Source: Magicicada septendecula
Lineage: Eukaryota; Arthropoda; Insecta; Hemiptera; Cicadidae
DNA: 64,000 bases
Direction of reading: 5' to 3'
Assembly: GCA_034769895.1 (NCBI GenBank)
Contig: CM068367.1
Location: 115,056,573 to 115,120,572 of the forward strand
Shown here in pieces: positions 47,205-58,640 of the stretch (position 1 is its first letter; every line of letters starts with the position of its first letter). The notes below the pieces were generated by a model. The model made no database searches, was not told the DNA's origin, and worked only from the letters and a program-made list of their open reading frames with translations. The translations under genes were made by a program, and so were the position numbers.

Positions 47205-47425
47205 AAAATATATAGTTTTGTATATATTTACAAGGTTTCAACAATATTTTTTAACTGTCATCTTCAGAATTATACAAAAATAATTAATGAAATTTGAAAT
47301 CAGTTGTTATTCTGTCTAAAATAAAAATTGATTTTTAAAATTTCAATAATTAGTATTGTATATTTCTGAAGATGACCGTTAAAAATACTGTCAAAACATA
47401 TTACATTATATATAAAAAATATATT
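47205..47425. repeat. Penelope-terminus-like inverted pair
   Basis: The left arm on the minus strand, 'tctgaagatgacagttaaaa' then 'aatattgttgaaaccttgta', matches the right arm on the plus strand, 'tctgaagatgaccgttaaaa' then 'atactgtcaaaacatatta'. Both continue into AT-rich DNA with 'ttgta(t/c)aaa'. The left arm keeps CTGAAGA...GAAAC with a 5-bp stem II, a weak hammerhead-like signature; the right arm has lost GAAA. Confidence 0.5.
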
Positions 47426-47799
47426 CTTGTACAAAACAACTATTTTTTAATACTAATAATTGTTTGATTATATACAGTTTTCGGAAACCTGGTCGGTAAC
47501 TTACATCAAGCTTAGTATTCTAAACAAGTTCAAACAAATTCACAGAAACACTGTTGTATCAGCAGCGTGAACTGAGATAAAGTTACCATAGCAACGTCCT
47601 CACTGGGTGAAGCGATGCCTGGACGTGGCAGAGAGGTATCTCGCTACTAAATTATTATGTTAAGGTAAAAGTTAATATTACGCCTTTCATACCAATGACT
47701 GGGTCTGGGAACAATGCAAAAAAGGCTACATCATTTTATCCATATTATGATATTAGTAATAAAACAAACAAAACAGCCCACCTTTATTTTCAGGCAAGC

Positions 47800-48690
47800 T
47801 AATGAAGTCACCTTTAAACGTGCCATTTTTATTAAAGACAACCTAACGAGTTCGCTGTGTATTGCATATGCTGACGATATTGTTCTCGTGACAAGAAACA
47901 AACAGGCACTGGAAGAGGCGTCTCCAGACGTCTCTGGAGCATGCTTCGACCAACCTAGGGCTGCAAGTGACCAGCCAAAAGACAGAATATATGCTGATGA
48001 AGAAGAATGTCCGAGAAGAAATAGTCACAAAAATTAAAGTTAATGGCAATGAATGTTAGAGGGTGGATAGTTTTAGATATGTTGGGTCCCTCTTGACGTC
48101 ACAAAATCAGTTGGGAATGGAAATTCAAGACAAACTGGCCATGGGAAATAAGTGCTACTTTTCTTTGCTGCCTATCCTAAAGTCCATAAACATTTCTAGA
48201 ACCTTCAAGGTCCAGATTTACAAAACTGTATTGCGGCCAGTAGTATTATATGCATAAGAAGACTGGAGCATGATCCCAGCCCAAGAAGATGTGATCAGAA
48301 GATGGGAAAGAAAGATTCTGAGGAGGATATACGGAGGTGTACTAGATACTGGAATGTGGCGTATGAGGACAACCGCAGAACTGTACGCTCTATACAGGGA
48401 ACCGGACATCATCACAGCAATAAAACAAGCCAGAATTAGGTAGGCAGGTCACGTACAAAGAATGACAGACGGAAGAGCAGTGAAAAAATTATTCATTGTA
48501 GGGCCAGCAGGAAGAAGATCAAGAAGGAGGCCATGAAGAAGATGGGTGGACGATGTAGATGAGATATGAGAAGACTGGGGGTCAGAAAGTGGTGAAGAGT
48601 CGCACAGTTTAGAGAGGAGCGGAGGCACGTCATTCTGGAGGCCAGGGCTCTTCATGAGCTGTAGCGCCATGGAGTAGTAGTAGTAGTGGT
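47800..48690 (+). pseudogene. Non-LTR RT 3' half, broken
   Basis: Frames in order: CIAYADDIVLVTRNKQALEE (catalytic YADD, about 47855), then after a shift MDSFRYVGSLLTSQNQLGME, ISRTFKVQIYKTVLRPVVLY, EDWSMIPAQEDVIRRWERKI, LRRIYGGV, AGHVQRMTDGRAVKKLF, GRRSRRRPRRRWVDDVDEI-like (interrupted) and a GTAGTAGTAGTAGT tail near 48675. All are post-palm landmarks of insect non-LTR elements. At least one frameshift and several stops are present, and the 5' part is missing. It is a different family from the minus-strand copy at 46275. Confidence 0.82.
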
Positions 48691-49389
48691 AACGAGGCCA
48701 TGTACGTATTAACCTTAGCGAACCCAGAGTCCAACTGGACTTTGTTAAACTCTATCCACTCTGAGATGGATTCGAACCACGACATTTCCTCTTTGTAACA
48801 GAAAACCACTTTTATTGGGCCACCCGTAATTTTACCAAGCAAGTCATGTAATCGCGATAAACATTTACTTAAATCAGTACTTAATAATTCACTCTAATAT
48901 ATGTACTTAAAGTAATATAAATGATAATATTAATGTTACGGGTATTGCCGCACTTTGACTTTGTTAAGAAACCTAGTAGATACCTTATAGTCACAAACTG
49001 TCTGTGATTCAGACGGCTCTGGGTGGTGCGTGTTAGATTTCATGAATGTGTGTGGCTTCAGTTGATTCTTTGAAGACTGTGCGTGGGGCAGTGGAACAGA
49101 CGATTCGGTAGCAGAGCATAGAGAGTTATAGATCAATCGATCCGATTCCATGTCGATGTCTAGTCGAGCCGAGGTCTTCATTAACGTCATAATAGTTGCG
49201 ATTATAGGGTTATTGTTGATCGTGATACGAAACATACATATGGCGACGATGACATCACACTTTTCCTGCCGTCGACAAACCTTGAGTGTGGTCTTAACGA
49301 TGTAGAATGCGACAATATATTTTGAACATAAGATAAGATAAAAGAAAACGTAACGAGAACACAGCTGTGGGGTCACATAAAGGAGTTCG

Positions 49390-49860
49390 CTCTTGAAACT
49401 AATTGTAGATATAATTTAACGCAAATGAATATGTCAAAAGTAGAATTGTTCTTAGTTAGGGCTTTATTACCTCTGATCAAAGCTCTGGTGGTGACTTGTT
49501 TGTACACAAAGTTGTAAACTGTTTGACCCATGGCCTCCCGTCTCACTCACCCTCCCTCTCTTTCACTCTCCATCTCTTTATCTTTCTCCCTCCATCTTTG
49601 CAGCTAACGAGTCATATAAATTAAACCCAAACAAACAATGAGCCGCAACAAAGAGAATTAACTTTCAAAGTTAACAAGGGAGAATGTAAACTTCACGCTA
49701 GTGCGCGCGCCCGTGAGTTGTTTATTCCAGCGTAAAATGTCCTTAAGACGGTATTAAGACACGCTAAATCTTCTTTGTATAATACCAGTTACACGTGTTG
49801 GTTATTGTCTACCTAACTCTTGTAAGCAGTGTGTCTTCAACGCTAGAACATGTGGTAATT
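49390..49860 (+). repeat. Dispersed repeat family A, third copy
   Basis: It is collinear with 6280-6780: 'cttagttagggctttattac', 'ctctggtggtgacttgtttg', a pyrimidine-rich tract, 'gagtcatataaattaaaccc', 'gacggtattaagacacgcta', 'ataccagttacacgtgt'. Non-coding. Confidence 0.7.
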
Positions 49861-50204
49861 ATAATGTACATTAAACGTTTTAATTTTTTCTTTTTTCTCC
49901 ATATGTGTGGACATGACTTTATCAATATAAACAGGTACAATAAATTCGGATATAGGGTAACTAATCAATTGATGGGAAAAAATAATTATAATTCTTATAA
50001 AAAAGAGAATATACACCTTAGACCGATAGTGATGGTATTTTGACTAATTTAATCTCAACTAGGACTAAAAGGATGAAACTGTCATTATACTAGGATTCCC
50101 ATGTTTGATTTACGGGCAGTCGCATGAAGTCACCCTGATGGTATGGCTTTCAGATTGACTCAGCTTGTAAAAATGAGTACTTATATTAACATCTGGGATA
50201 AAAA

Positions 50205-50310
50205 TAGTGCCGGAGTGACCGTAGCGTAGTGATAGCCATTATGTTCCTTTATCTAGTATTCATTAGAGTTCCGTAGCAAACGGAATCTAAAAGTACTCAT
50301 ATAAAAGTAC
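50205..50310 (+). repeat. Possible tRNA-derived SINE fragment
   Basis: 'gaccgtagcgtagtgatagc' resembles the A-box head of tRNA-derived SINEs ('TGGCGTAGTGGTAGC'). A B-box-like 'agagttccgtag' comes about 45 bp later but is poor. No poly-A tail is seen. Confidence 0.3.
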
Positions 50311-50689
50311 TAATACTAGTAATTAATTCTAAAATAGAATCTGTGTTATGCTATCATAGTTATAGATCATTGGTAAAGGCTGAAATTTGAGCGGTTCTTT
50401 GTTTTGGTCGCTAAGGCCGAATATGGGTCCATGGAACAGTAACCCCCGTTCGACACCATAAGCTATTAACGTTAAACGCCTATGTGCAGCACTGTTAATA
50501 ATATAGTTGTATACCGTCATTTAAAGTAATGTTGTCTGCCTTAGACCTAGCTTGAACCCCATCAGGGTAACGTTAAATAATAAAGATTACATTTACAACT
50601 TTAGTCTTAACACTTTCTTATGCGCTTTTATATTCTTTTCTTTACCATATTTTGTTAATGAAGAAAGTTGTGTTAGTGGTTGAAATCAC

Positions 50690-50860
50690 AAGCAGAATGA
50701 TCACCGTTGGACACCACTATATAAAAATTATCCCGATTAGCGCTTTCAAGCTTCACAGCTCATCGTCAGATCGGAATTGAAAGAAATAATGTGAAAACAA
50801 CCCCTTCACCACCATCTCACCCCACCCTGCTCACACACAAGCTATAATTCAAATGTCCCT
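50690..50860 (-). repeat. PLE-2 3'-terminal repeat
   Basis: 'gcagaatgatcacc', 'acaccactatataaaaatta', 'ctcaccccaccctgctcaca' and 'cacaagctataattcaa' are the reverse complement of 55244-55420 apart from scattered differences. Confidence 0.9.
50731..50776 (-). ncRNA. Hammerhead motif at the PLE-2 3' end (sense strand)
   Basis: On the minus strand: stem I TTCCGAT/ATCGGGA (7 pairs), CTGACGA, stem II GAGCT-GTGA-AGCTT, GAAA, palindromic stem III GCGC, then TA at the cleavage site. All core positions are intact. A GCGC stem III is too short for a stable monomer, so a dimeric form is expected. Confidence 0.78.
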
Positions 50861-50933
50861 TCACCACCCCCTGAGCCTGTCCCTCCATCTGGACAGTTAC
50901 ATATTTTTCTAGCAAATTCCTTGTGTTTCAGTG

Positions 50934-50965
<32 letters not shown>

Positions 50966-51088
50966 ATTCCTTTTAAACCTATCGTCTTCCTCTCCACACA
51001 CGTGGGTCAGTCACACACCCTTATTTTAAAACAACCAATTAGTACTATGCAATTTAATTCTTAATCTTATCTATCTGTCCTCTATTAT

Positions 51089-51630
51089 TTACTTCTTAAT
51101 TATGTTATAAAATATTTCTTCATTATCAAATTTAATTTTAGTATTAATTAAATTGTCTAACCCTTTTTCTCTTTCTTTCAATATTTCTAACTCCTCCTTA
51201 AGCTTCCTTTCAAGTGTGTTATTTACTACTTTTACAATTTCGTAGTCTTCCAAAGGATTAACAAACTTATGGTTGTTTTCTATGAAATGTCTTGCATATA
51301 ACGAATTCGTTGTTCTATTACCTTCTCCACGTTTGTGGTCAGACAACCTGCATACGAATTTTCGTCCTGTCTCACCTAGGTACACTTTGTTGCAGTCTTT
51401 ACATTTTAATTTATAAATTCCGCTTTTCTGTAATACTGGAATTTTTCTATATTTTTATTCCTTATCTTATCAAATACCGTTTCACATTTTTTAATAGGTA
51501 TATCTACTCCGTATTTATTAAAACATTTTATAATTTTTCTAGTATGTGAAACTTTGTATGTCAATGACCCTTGTAGCATGACAGATAATCCACTTAAATA
51601 GATTACCATATGATCATAAGTAAAAATCAA
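51089..51630 (-). pseudogene. PLE-2 C-terminal linker and GIY-YIG endonuclease
   Basis: The first frame (51630-51406) gives YKVSHTRKIIKCFNKYGVDI, typical of the region before the nuclease. After a frameshift near 51425, a second frame gives KSGIYKLKCKDCNKVYLGET, GRKFVCRLSDHKRG, LYARHFIENNHKF, LEDYEIVKVVNN and a C-terminal charged helix ending at a stop at 51089. GIY, YLG, the Arg of TGRKF and the Cys pair CKDC are all present. As in the family, this nuclease would cut target DNA for primed reverse transcription. Confidence 0.88.
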
Positions 51631-51634
51631 TTAC

Positions 51635-53380
51635 ATGGAATATCAAGAAAAATCCAAATGAGAACCAAATAAATATCATTAAAATAACACCATAACTTGA
51701 AAAAGTAAATATAAAGAAAAAACTATACAACAAAAATAAATGTACAGCAAAATAAAACCCCATAAAATTAAAATAAAATAAGAATAATACCCAGGTAGGA
51801 TAGGAGTAGGTAAGGAAGATACCCAGAACAAATCAACGGACAAAATAACAATATAATAATGATGAAACCGAGAACGAAAAAGGAAGATACCCAGAATAAA
51901 TAAAAATAATAACTTTTCCAAAATGAAAGAAATATAGCAATTTTAATAAAAAACTTTGTAAAACTATATTATTTGATGTCAAATTAAGCAAAATGAATTA
52001 AGGAAACCGATTATGTATTTAGTATTTCATAAAATTAAATAATAGCGAAAATATATTCAGTGATATAATGTACTTTTTAAAGATGTAGCAGAAGCCAAGG
52101 ATAAATGAAAAAATGTATTATGCATATTAAATTGGCTAAGAATTTCAGAAGACGAAGGAAATGAGAACAGTTAATTATTAGACGTGGTAGAGAACACTTG
52201 AACGAGGTTTTGCTCCTATTAACCTATATAAGAAGCAGAAATGGCGTGCGGTATATCAAACTAGTATTCAGTGAAAATTTTTAACTTTTTAAATTTTGAC
52301 TTTAAACGTTAGAATCAGTGAACACAAACCGTAACACGATTAAAATACAGTAAAACAGAACAATATAGGACTAAATTATTAAATTAACACCATCACTATT
52401 AATTATTACTAACGAAACGAAAAGTGTTAGTTGCAACCTATTTAACCAAAGTGAAGTTAGACATTATCACACACATTTAAACAAAGTGAACTACGAAACA
52501 CTGAACCAGGAACACTCAATTAACACCAGAACGAATATCCACAATTGCGGAGACGAGGAATCGGTGAAAAGGCATCATTTATTACAAGAAATATTCGTCG
52601 AGGCAACTACGGTTAAGCTACGCAGTCGGCAGGCGGCCATCTTTGTCTTCCCAGCATTCTATGCGAGTTTGACCAAATGAACATCGAGTCATCACTGGTT
52701 CGAATTTTATAATATATAAACATTCAATATTATTTAATAACCTTGTAATTTTTAATTTTAAGACTTATAACTGTAAGTGTTATACTTTCATGACCCTACC
52801 CTTATCTGGCTATTTATAAAATAACCGTTAAAAGAACCAAATAATTAATATACAATATACATGTAACAAATTTATCGATCGGCCCTGAGGAACGAGTCGA
52901 TACTGTTGTTAATAATCGATTAACCATCGATCTTTCAGATAATTGTTAATAAATCATATAATTCTGCAAATTGGTTGAAATTTATTTACTAATTTAATAA
53001 ATATAATTAAAAATAAGGTAATTCAAGATCACGGACTATCCGAAAGGCGGTATTTACCAAGAAAAAAGGAGAATACTGAAGAAGAAGAAGAAGAAGAAGA
53101 AGAAGAAGAAGAAGAAGAAGAAGAAGAAGAAGAAGAAGAAGAAGAAGAAGAAGAAGAAGAAGAAGAAGAAGAAGAAGAAGAAGAAGAACCGTCTATCGAC
53201 TAGTACTGGAGATAACTATATTAACGCAGGAGTTATCCCAAAAAGGTGATACAACAACAGGAACAACCATAAAAGAATTAAAATTTTTACATAATACAAA
53301 TACAAAAATTATTTATTTAAATACCTATAGCAAAAAACACGAAAACAAGAATTTTTCAGAAAACAAAATTTTTTTTTAAT
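51635..53380. mobile_element. Insertion inside PLE-2, LTR-like, with a (GAA)n tract
   Basis: It interrupts the PLE-2 gene between the post-RT segment and the nuclease linker. It has no PLE-like coding. A TATA-like CTATATAAG lies at about 52226, followed by a GC-richer transcribed-leader-like stretch (52480-52680), AT-rich DNA, and the GAA tract. Exact edges are uncertain and no TIR or target duplication was found, so the class is unknown. Confidence 0.5.
53078..53188. repeat. (GAA)n trinucleotide microsatellite
   Basis: About 37 uninterrupted GAA units, purine on the plus strand. Long GAA tracts can form triplex DNA. Confidence 0.97.
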
Positions 53381-53389
53381 TTTTTATTA

Positions 53390-55002
53390 TTAAATTATTT
53401 TTATTATTTTGTAAGCAACGTTACACCCTGCATAATTCTTTTGTTCTTGTTCTATTTTAGCTTTTTGTATGTTAACCCTTTTCATAACTTTATCCACTAT
53501 GTTGGTGTTATAATTATTACTCCTTACAATTTCCTTTATCGTTTTTAACTCCCTATCTTTTGATTCGGTCTCTTTTAAACACTTCTGAGCTCTGTAACAA
53601 AATGAATTGATTGCCGCCATTTTATATCTATAAGGGTGGTAAGACTCTCTTGGTATAATTATATCAGAATACGACTCTTTTCTAAATATCCCAAACTGTA
53701 GTTTCCATTATCTTTAATTTCTATGTTTAAATCTAAGTAATTTATTTTCTTACCTCCCATCTCTTCTTTAAATTGTAAGTTTTTATCCTTATTATTTACC
53801 GGTACCTCATTTATAAATTCATGCACTTCTTCTATGCTTCTTTCCCAAATTACTAATACATCATCAGCGTATCTAGACCATAATTTTATATTGTCTTTAT
53901 ACTTAGTGGAACTTATTAATTGCTTTTCAAAATCATTCATGTATATTTCTGCAAGAATAGGGGATAATGAAGACCCCATAGGTAAACCTTTTTTCTGTAT
54001 ATAAAACTTGTTATTAAACCTAAAATAGTTCTGATTTACACATTCTTTAATTACTTTAATCAACTGCATTTTATACTTGTATTCTCCCATATTATTATCG
54101 TTTATTAACTTAATAACTTTATTTACTGTGATATTGGTAAACATATCCTTAACATCCAGTGATATCAATTTTGTATTTACATTAATTCTAATATTTTCTA
54201 ATTTTTCTATCAATTTTACTTTATTCTCTATGTTGTATTTTGCCCCAAATTCATATTTCTCTTACAGTACTCTGCTAACTTCCTTTGATAATTTATAAAT
54301 AGGTGCATTAATAAAAGAAACAATCGGTCTAATTGGTTTTCCTTCTTTATGTATCTTAACCTGACTTTTAAAAGTTGGTCCTGTTGGATTACTTTCTAAT
54401 AAATACTTTTTCTTATTTTCTTCTACAAATGTTATCTTTTTCATCATTTGTTTTATCCTTGACTGGTACTTACTTGTATAATCATACTTTATTTCCTCAT
54501 ATGGTCCTTCACTTATAAATTCTTCCGTTTTCTTTATGTATTCGTCCTTTCTCAGTAGTACCATTGTATTTCCTTTGTCCGCCTTCGTAGCTATAATATC
54601 ATTCTTTTTTATTTTATTCTTTAGTTTAGTTACAGTTGATTTGATTTTTTGTTCATTTTTTGAATTATACAAATTTTTCTTAAATATTTTATCTACTACA
54701 TTCCCTACTTCCCACCTTATTCTTTTTTTATCATTTTTATTTCCTAGTTTTTGTACTATGCTTTCGCATTCAATAATCGTTTTTTCTTGATTTAATTCTG
54801 GTGGCGGCGCGTATTTTAAGCCTTTTGCTAACATTTCTTTTTCTTCTGTATTGAAAGTTACCTCTGTAAGGTTCATTACTCTTTTTTCATAGTTATTCTT
54901 AGAGAGCTGTTCCTTTTTTACTTCGTTCTTTCTTCTTAATTTATTTAACTTATCTACCATTTTTTTTTTTTTATTTTCCAATTTCTTTTCTACGTACCCC
55001 AA
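53390..55002 (-). pseudogene. PLE-2 polyprotein: N-terminal domain and Penelope reverse transcriptase
   Basis: Successive minus-strand frames: a lysine-rich coiled N-terminal region, KADKGNTMVLLRKDEYIKKT and TFKSQVKIHKEGKPIRPIVS (Penelope N-terminal and RT fingers), NAPIYKLSKEVSRVL, one in-frame TAA near 54248, then LISLDVKDMFTNITVNKVI (RT motif with catalytic D), KKGLPMGSSLSPILAEIYMN, WSRYADDVLVIWE (catalytic YADD), INYLDLNIEI. A frameshift near 53665 precedes ESYHPYRYKMAAINSFCYRA. This is a telomerase-related RT type. Stop and shift make this copy inactive, but the low number of lesions suggests modest age. Confidence 0.92.
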
Positions 55003-55019
55003 ACCAAAATTATATAATA

Positions 55020-55243
55020 TTTCTTCTAACTCTACTTACGAGTATATTCTTAACAATTCTATATGTCTGTCATATAATTCCCTATTATATCTATTGATTA
55101 AGCCGTAGAGTGACCTTATTTCTAATTTTATCCACAACTTCTCGCTTTGTTCTTTTACATTTTTTGGCTACACTGTTCTTATTTTTAATTTTAACTTGCG
55201 CGTATTTTGGGAAGACATTATTATCCAGACATTGTTTATTAAA
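55020..55243 (-). other. PLE-2 5' leader between the terminal repeat and ORF
   Basis: AT-rich, stop-dense DNA between the first ATG at 55002 and the inverted terminal block. It may contain remains of an upstream frame (open residues precede the ATG: NILYNFGLGYVEKK). Confidence 0.4.
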
Positions 55244-55420
55244 CCATATTTTAATTATAGCTTGTTGTGTGTGAGCAGGGTGGGGTGAGATGGGGTGAAG
55301 GGGTTGTTTTCACATTATTTCTTTCAATTCCGATCTGACGATGAGCTGTGAAGCTTGAAAGCGCTAATCGGGATAATTTTTATATAGTGGTGTGCAACAG
55401 TGATCATTCTGCTTATATTT
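55244..55420 (+). repeat. PLE-2 inverted 5'-terminal copy
   Basis: It matches the 3' block at 50690-50860 in inverse orientation: 'aattatagcttgttgtgtgt', 'gagcagggtggggtgagat', 'tatagtggtgtgcaacagtg', 'gatcattctgc'. Confidence 0.9.
55328..55373 (+). ncRNA. Hammerhead motif in the inverted 5' copy of PLE-2
   Basis: Its sequence is the same as the 3' motif at 50731-50776: TTCCGAT, CTGACGA, GAGCT-GTGA-AGCTT, GAAA, GCGC, TA, ATCGGGA. It is antisense to the gene. Confidence 0.78.
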
Positions 55421-55444
55421 TGTTAGTAGTAAGAAACGCTTTCT

Positions 55445-55445
<1 letters not shown>

Positions 55446-55519
<74 letters not shown>
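55446..55519. repeat. (CA)n microsatellite
   Basis: About 37 uninterrupted CA units directly beyond the PLE-2 5' end. Confidence 0.97.
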
Positions 55520-55523
<4 letters not shown>

Positions 55524-55529
55524 ATGCAC

Positions 55530-56622
55530 GTACTTATATGTGTTTTGTATAAAATATATTCTGCAAACTACTTTGTTCTCTTGCTTGCGGTTTGCTCAAG
55601 TCCTACGCTCAATGTCCTAATTTCTGTGACTAAGAGAGATTAGTTTGTGAGGAGGTTTAAGACAGTTTAACAAACTTGAATTACTTTAGCTTACCATGGT
55701 TGTGGTTCTTCAGACATGCTGACTGAAAATTGTTATCAGACATAAAAAAGAATCGTGAGACCTACAGACACGACAATTTTCCTATTCACAATTTCTTGTA
55801 GCAGGAAAATATGCTAAAATTAAAGTTGTTAATTAGACTTAAAAGCACTATTTTACCCACAAATAAATCTAACAAAAATTACGTAATTTTTTATAAAACA
55901 ATTGTGCAAATCAATCCTAACGTTTTTACCATACATTATAAGGCTCTCCATGTACAGTTTCTATCGTATTATCGTAGAAAGAACATAAAAGTTTCTAAAT
56001 TTTTATGTACGTACGCGTATTTAAATACTTTACGTTTTAGAGCAAGTAAACGTGTATTTAAGATAAAATACAAACACAATAGGGTAACTATTTACATATT
56101 TTTGTAAATACTCTTAAACAGCTGAGTAAATGTTTCAGCTTTTTGTCTACAACAGTGTATAAGAAAAATGTGTGTAAGGAGAGAAAAACTTATTTACGGG
56201 AAACTATGACAACAAAGAAGAAGTTTCTATGGAAACTCACCGGTTCCCATTTTCGATAACGCACCAGCGATCGGCCGCAAATGTGCGACACGTCCTTATA
56301 AACATTTTCAATGTTAAAATTTAAACATAAAATGTAAAATAAAAACAAAATTAAATTCTTGGAAAAGATTTTTTTAAGATAACAATATGAGCCCTTATTA
56401 CGGAGAAGTCGTCTAAACTAATAAAATGTAACAAATAAGACGTCTCTATCCAGCGTTTAATATAAATTTGTAAACGGTTTTTATACGGCAAACAGAAACT
56501 GTTAGCCGTTAGTTTTATGATCATTAATTACTTATTCGCCACTGATGGTTCCTAAAATTTTTGATACTTTGTGGTTTGGATTTCGTCTGACAGAAATCGT
56601 AAAATCTTACGATATGACGTTT

Positions 56623-56682
<60 letters not shown>

Positions 56683-58280
56683 AGACAGACAGTGACAGAG
56701 ATAGAGACAGAGTGAGTGAAACACGAAGAATGCGTGGTGGTTGAAAGTCACATTTTTATGAAATAAATGTTGGTTTTTGAGCGCGCGTGTGTATGTGAGG
56801 GCTTTAGTATGTCCAGTCGAAATTAGATATGTAAATTCTGTAATTGCCCAAAGCATATAAAATAGTTCACCATCCCTGAAGATGAATAATTGAAATAGAC
56901 AACCAGTTAATCTACTTTGAAATGTACATTTTACAATTTAAACTTTTACTCGGCACCAAAAGACGGATCCCAACACACTTCCTGGTGTTTTGAACATGCG
57001 GGAAGGCTGTTTCGTGTCACTTAGCTTGTTTAGGCCACAATAAAATCAGACAGACAAAAGTTATACGACAGCAATAAAACATTAAGGGCAGTCGTAAAAG
57101 AGCGTCGAAATAAGTCTACTCCCCCTGAATTTCTAACGGAACGACGGGCGACGTAGGCTCTGACAGCTGAGAATCAGGAAGTAAAGAGAGCGGATGAGAC
57201 ATCTAAGGGATGAAAGTCACATTTAATGTTGCGCGATGCGGGCAGAGGTGACATGTAAATTGTGCGGCTGAAGTGCGCGAAATAAAATTTGTGCCCTACA
57301 TTCCACCACATCTAGTGCGGCTGTACCGTACGACCAAATAACGAATTTACGGTTAGTATTCATTGTTAGGTCATCCTGAGCGTTACAAGGCGTAGCTACG
57401 TATTGTGATCAGAGCACTACGCCAACATCCATCGCTGCTCGCAAGAAAGTGGAAATAACTTGTCTGGTAACAACTGTCTAAAAATAAGCCTATTTCGATG
57501 TTTTTCGTTTATCCGTATGTGATAGGTCCGGCACTGGTTTGGATTGGTGAAAATAATGATTAATCGGAAGCATAATTTTTCATTCGCAAGAAGCAGGAGA
57601 TTGATCTGATTGGAGAGGCGATGAAGAAAGAATAAAGAATTCTTGGATCTTGTTCCATGACATGTCTGAATGTTATTAAGAACTAATAACTAATAAACAC
57701 TATTCCGATGAGACAACACAACTAATATCGATAAAATTTTTAAAATGTTTTGAAACAAAAATCATCCTGCAACTATTTTAAAATAGAAGGAATAGTTAAT
57801 ATAGTAGACTCATTGAAAACTGTAGACTTTTCATGTGATTTGTTGATGATTATTTTCGTTTATACAAAAGTTAAAATTGTAAGATTTTGTTCAGTTAAAA
57901 ACAAAATCTTTAGTACTTCTACATTCCATACGTAATGTCATGCGCACACGCGCGCACACACACTCACACAAGAAATATATCTATTATCAAAAAGTAAATT
58001 ACTTCTTCAAGTGTAATTTTCTCATTTTTTTATCATTATATTTGGAGCTGATATGGTTTCAATCATTATCTTATGAAATTTCAATGTTAGTTAAATAATA
58101 ATTGCTTTAATTTAATTAACATTAAGGAATTGAATTTACATTAATTTAATTACGAAAACAAAATCATACATATTGTAGATTAAATCTGTAAAAATGACGT
58201 CAGGTGCAGATATAATAATAAGAAATAAGAAAATGCACTGACACAAGTGTGGAAAGGGCCATCAGCTTGGGTGTTTCATT
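55530..58280. other. Non-coding stretch with a (GA)n microsatellite
   Basis: A pure GA tract of about 25 units lies at 56631-56680. No motif-bearing frame is present. The longest frames (98 codons at 55811, 110 at 56524 minus strand) are low-complexity or cross the GA tract. Confidence 0.55.
56631..56680. repeat. (GA)n microsatellite
   Basis: About 25 uninterrupted GA units. The minus-strand frame across it encodes only SL repeats. Confidence 0.97.
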
Positions 58281-58289
58281 TCATAGTAT

Positions 58290-58525
58290 TAATAAGGTTG
58301 GAAACTGAGTGTACTCTATCGAATCAACCAATAGCGGTTAAAATGGTCAGAACATGTTAACCGAAAGGATGACTGCCGTATCCCCAAACAACTATTGAAT
58401 TATAAGCTGAAGGGACGGAAAGAAGTGGGACGTCCGAAGAAGCAGATCTAGTCTATGTGTTTGGGACCGGAACAAACCATTTTAGGTGCAATCCTTGTAG
58501 AGGACAATGTTGGTGATGATGATGA
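58290..58525 (+). pseudogene. Non-LTR element 3' tail fragment
   Basis: KDDCRIPKQLLNYKLKGRKE then VGRPKKQI matches the C-terminal MDDCRIPKQLWNYKPKGRRG / GRPKKRWSD of the minus-strand element at 46275-46530, here in a single unduplicated copy. 'aatccttgtagagg' and a TGATGATGATGA tail (58513-58526) follow. Only the last about 50 codons of the element remain. Confidence 0.75.
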
Positions 58526-58640
58526 CGCAGAAGTAATTTGTTATTTGATAAATAATACGCATATTACACACAAATTCTTCAAGAAACGCAAAGAAAGGCA
58601 AGAGTTACTTACAAAGGAAAGATGTGTGTGTGTATGTGTA

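Larger units (their letters stand above)
50690..55420 (-). mobile_element. Penelope-like element PLE-2, nearly full length, split by an insertion
   Basis: Coding is on the minus strand: N-terminal domain and RT at 55002-53660, post-RT segment to 53390, a foreign insertion at about 53380-51630, then linker plus GIY-YIG endonuclease at 51630-51089. Both ends carry the same roughly 170-bp block in opposite orientations (50690-50860 and 55244-55420), each with a hammerhead motif. The 3' copy is sense to the gene. A (GT)n tract lies at 50936-50963 inside the 3' end. This is the most complete element in the window, but it has stops and frameshifts. Confidence 0.9.

Noticed and set aside
56524..56856. 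110-residue ORF on the minus strand
   Set aside because: Half of it is an SL repeat from the (GA)n tract.
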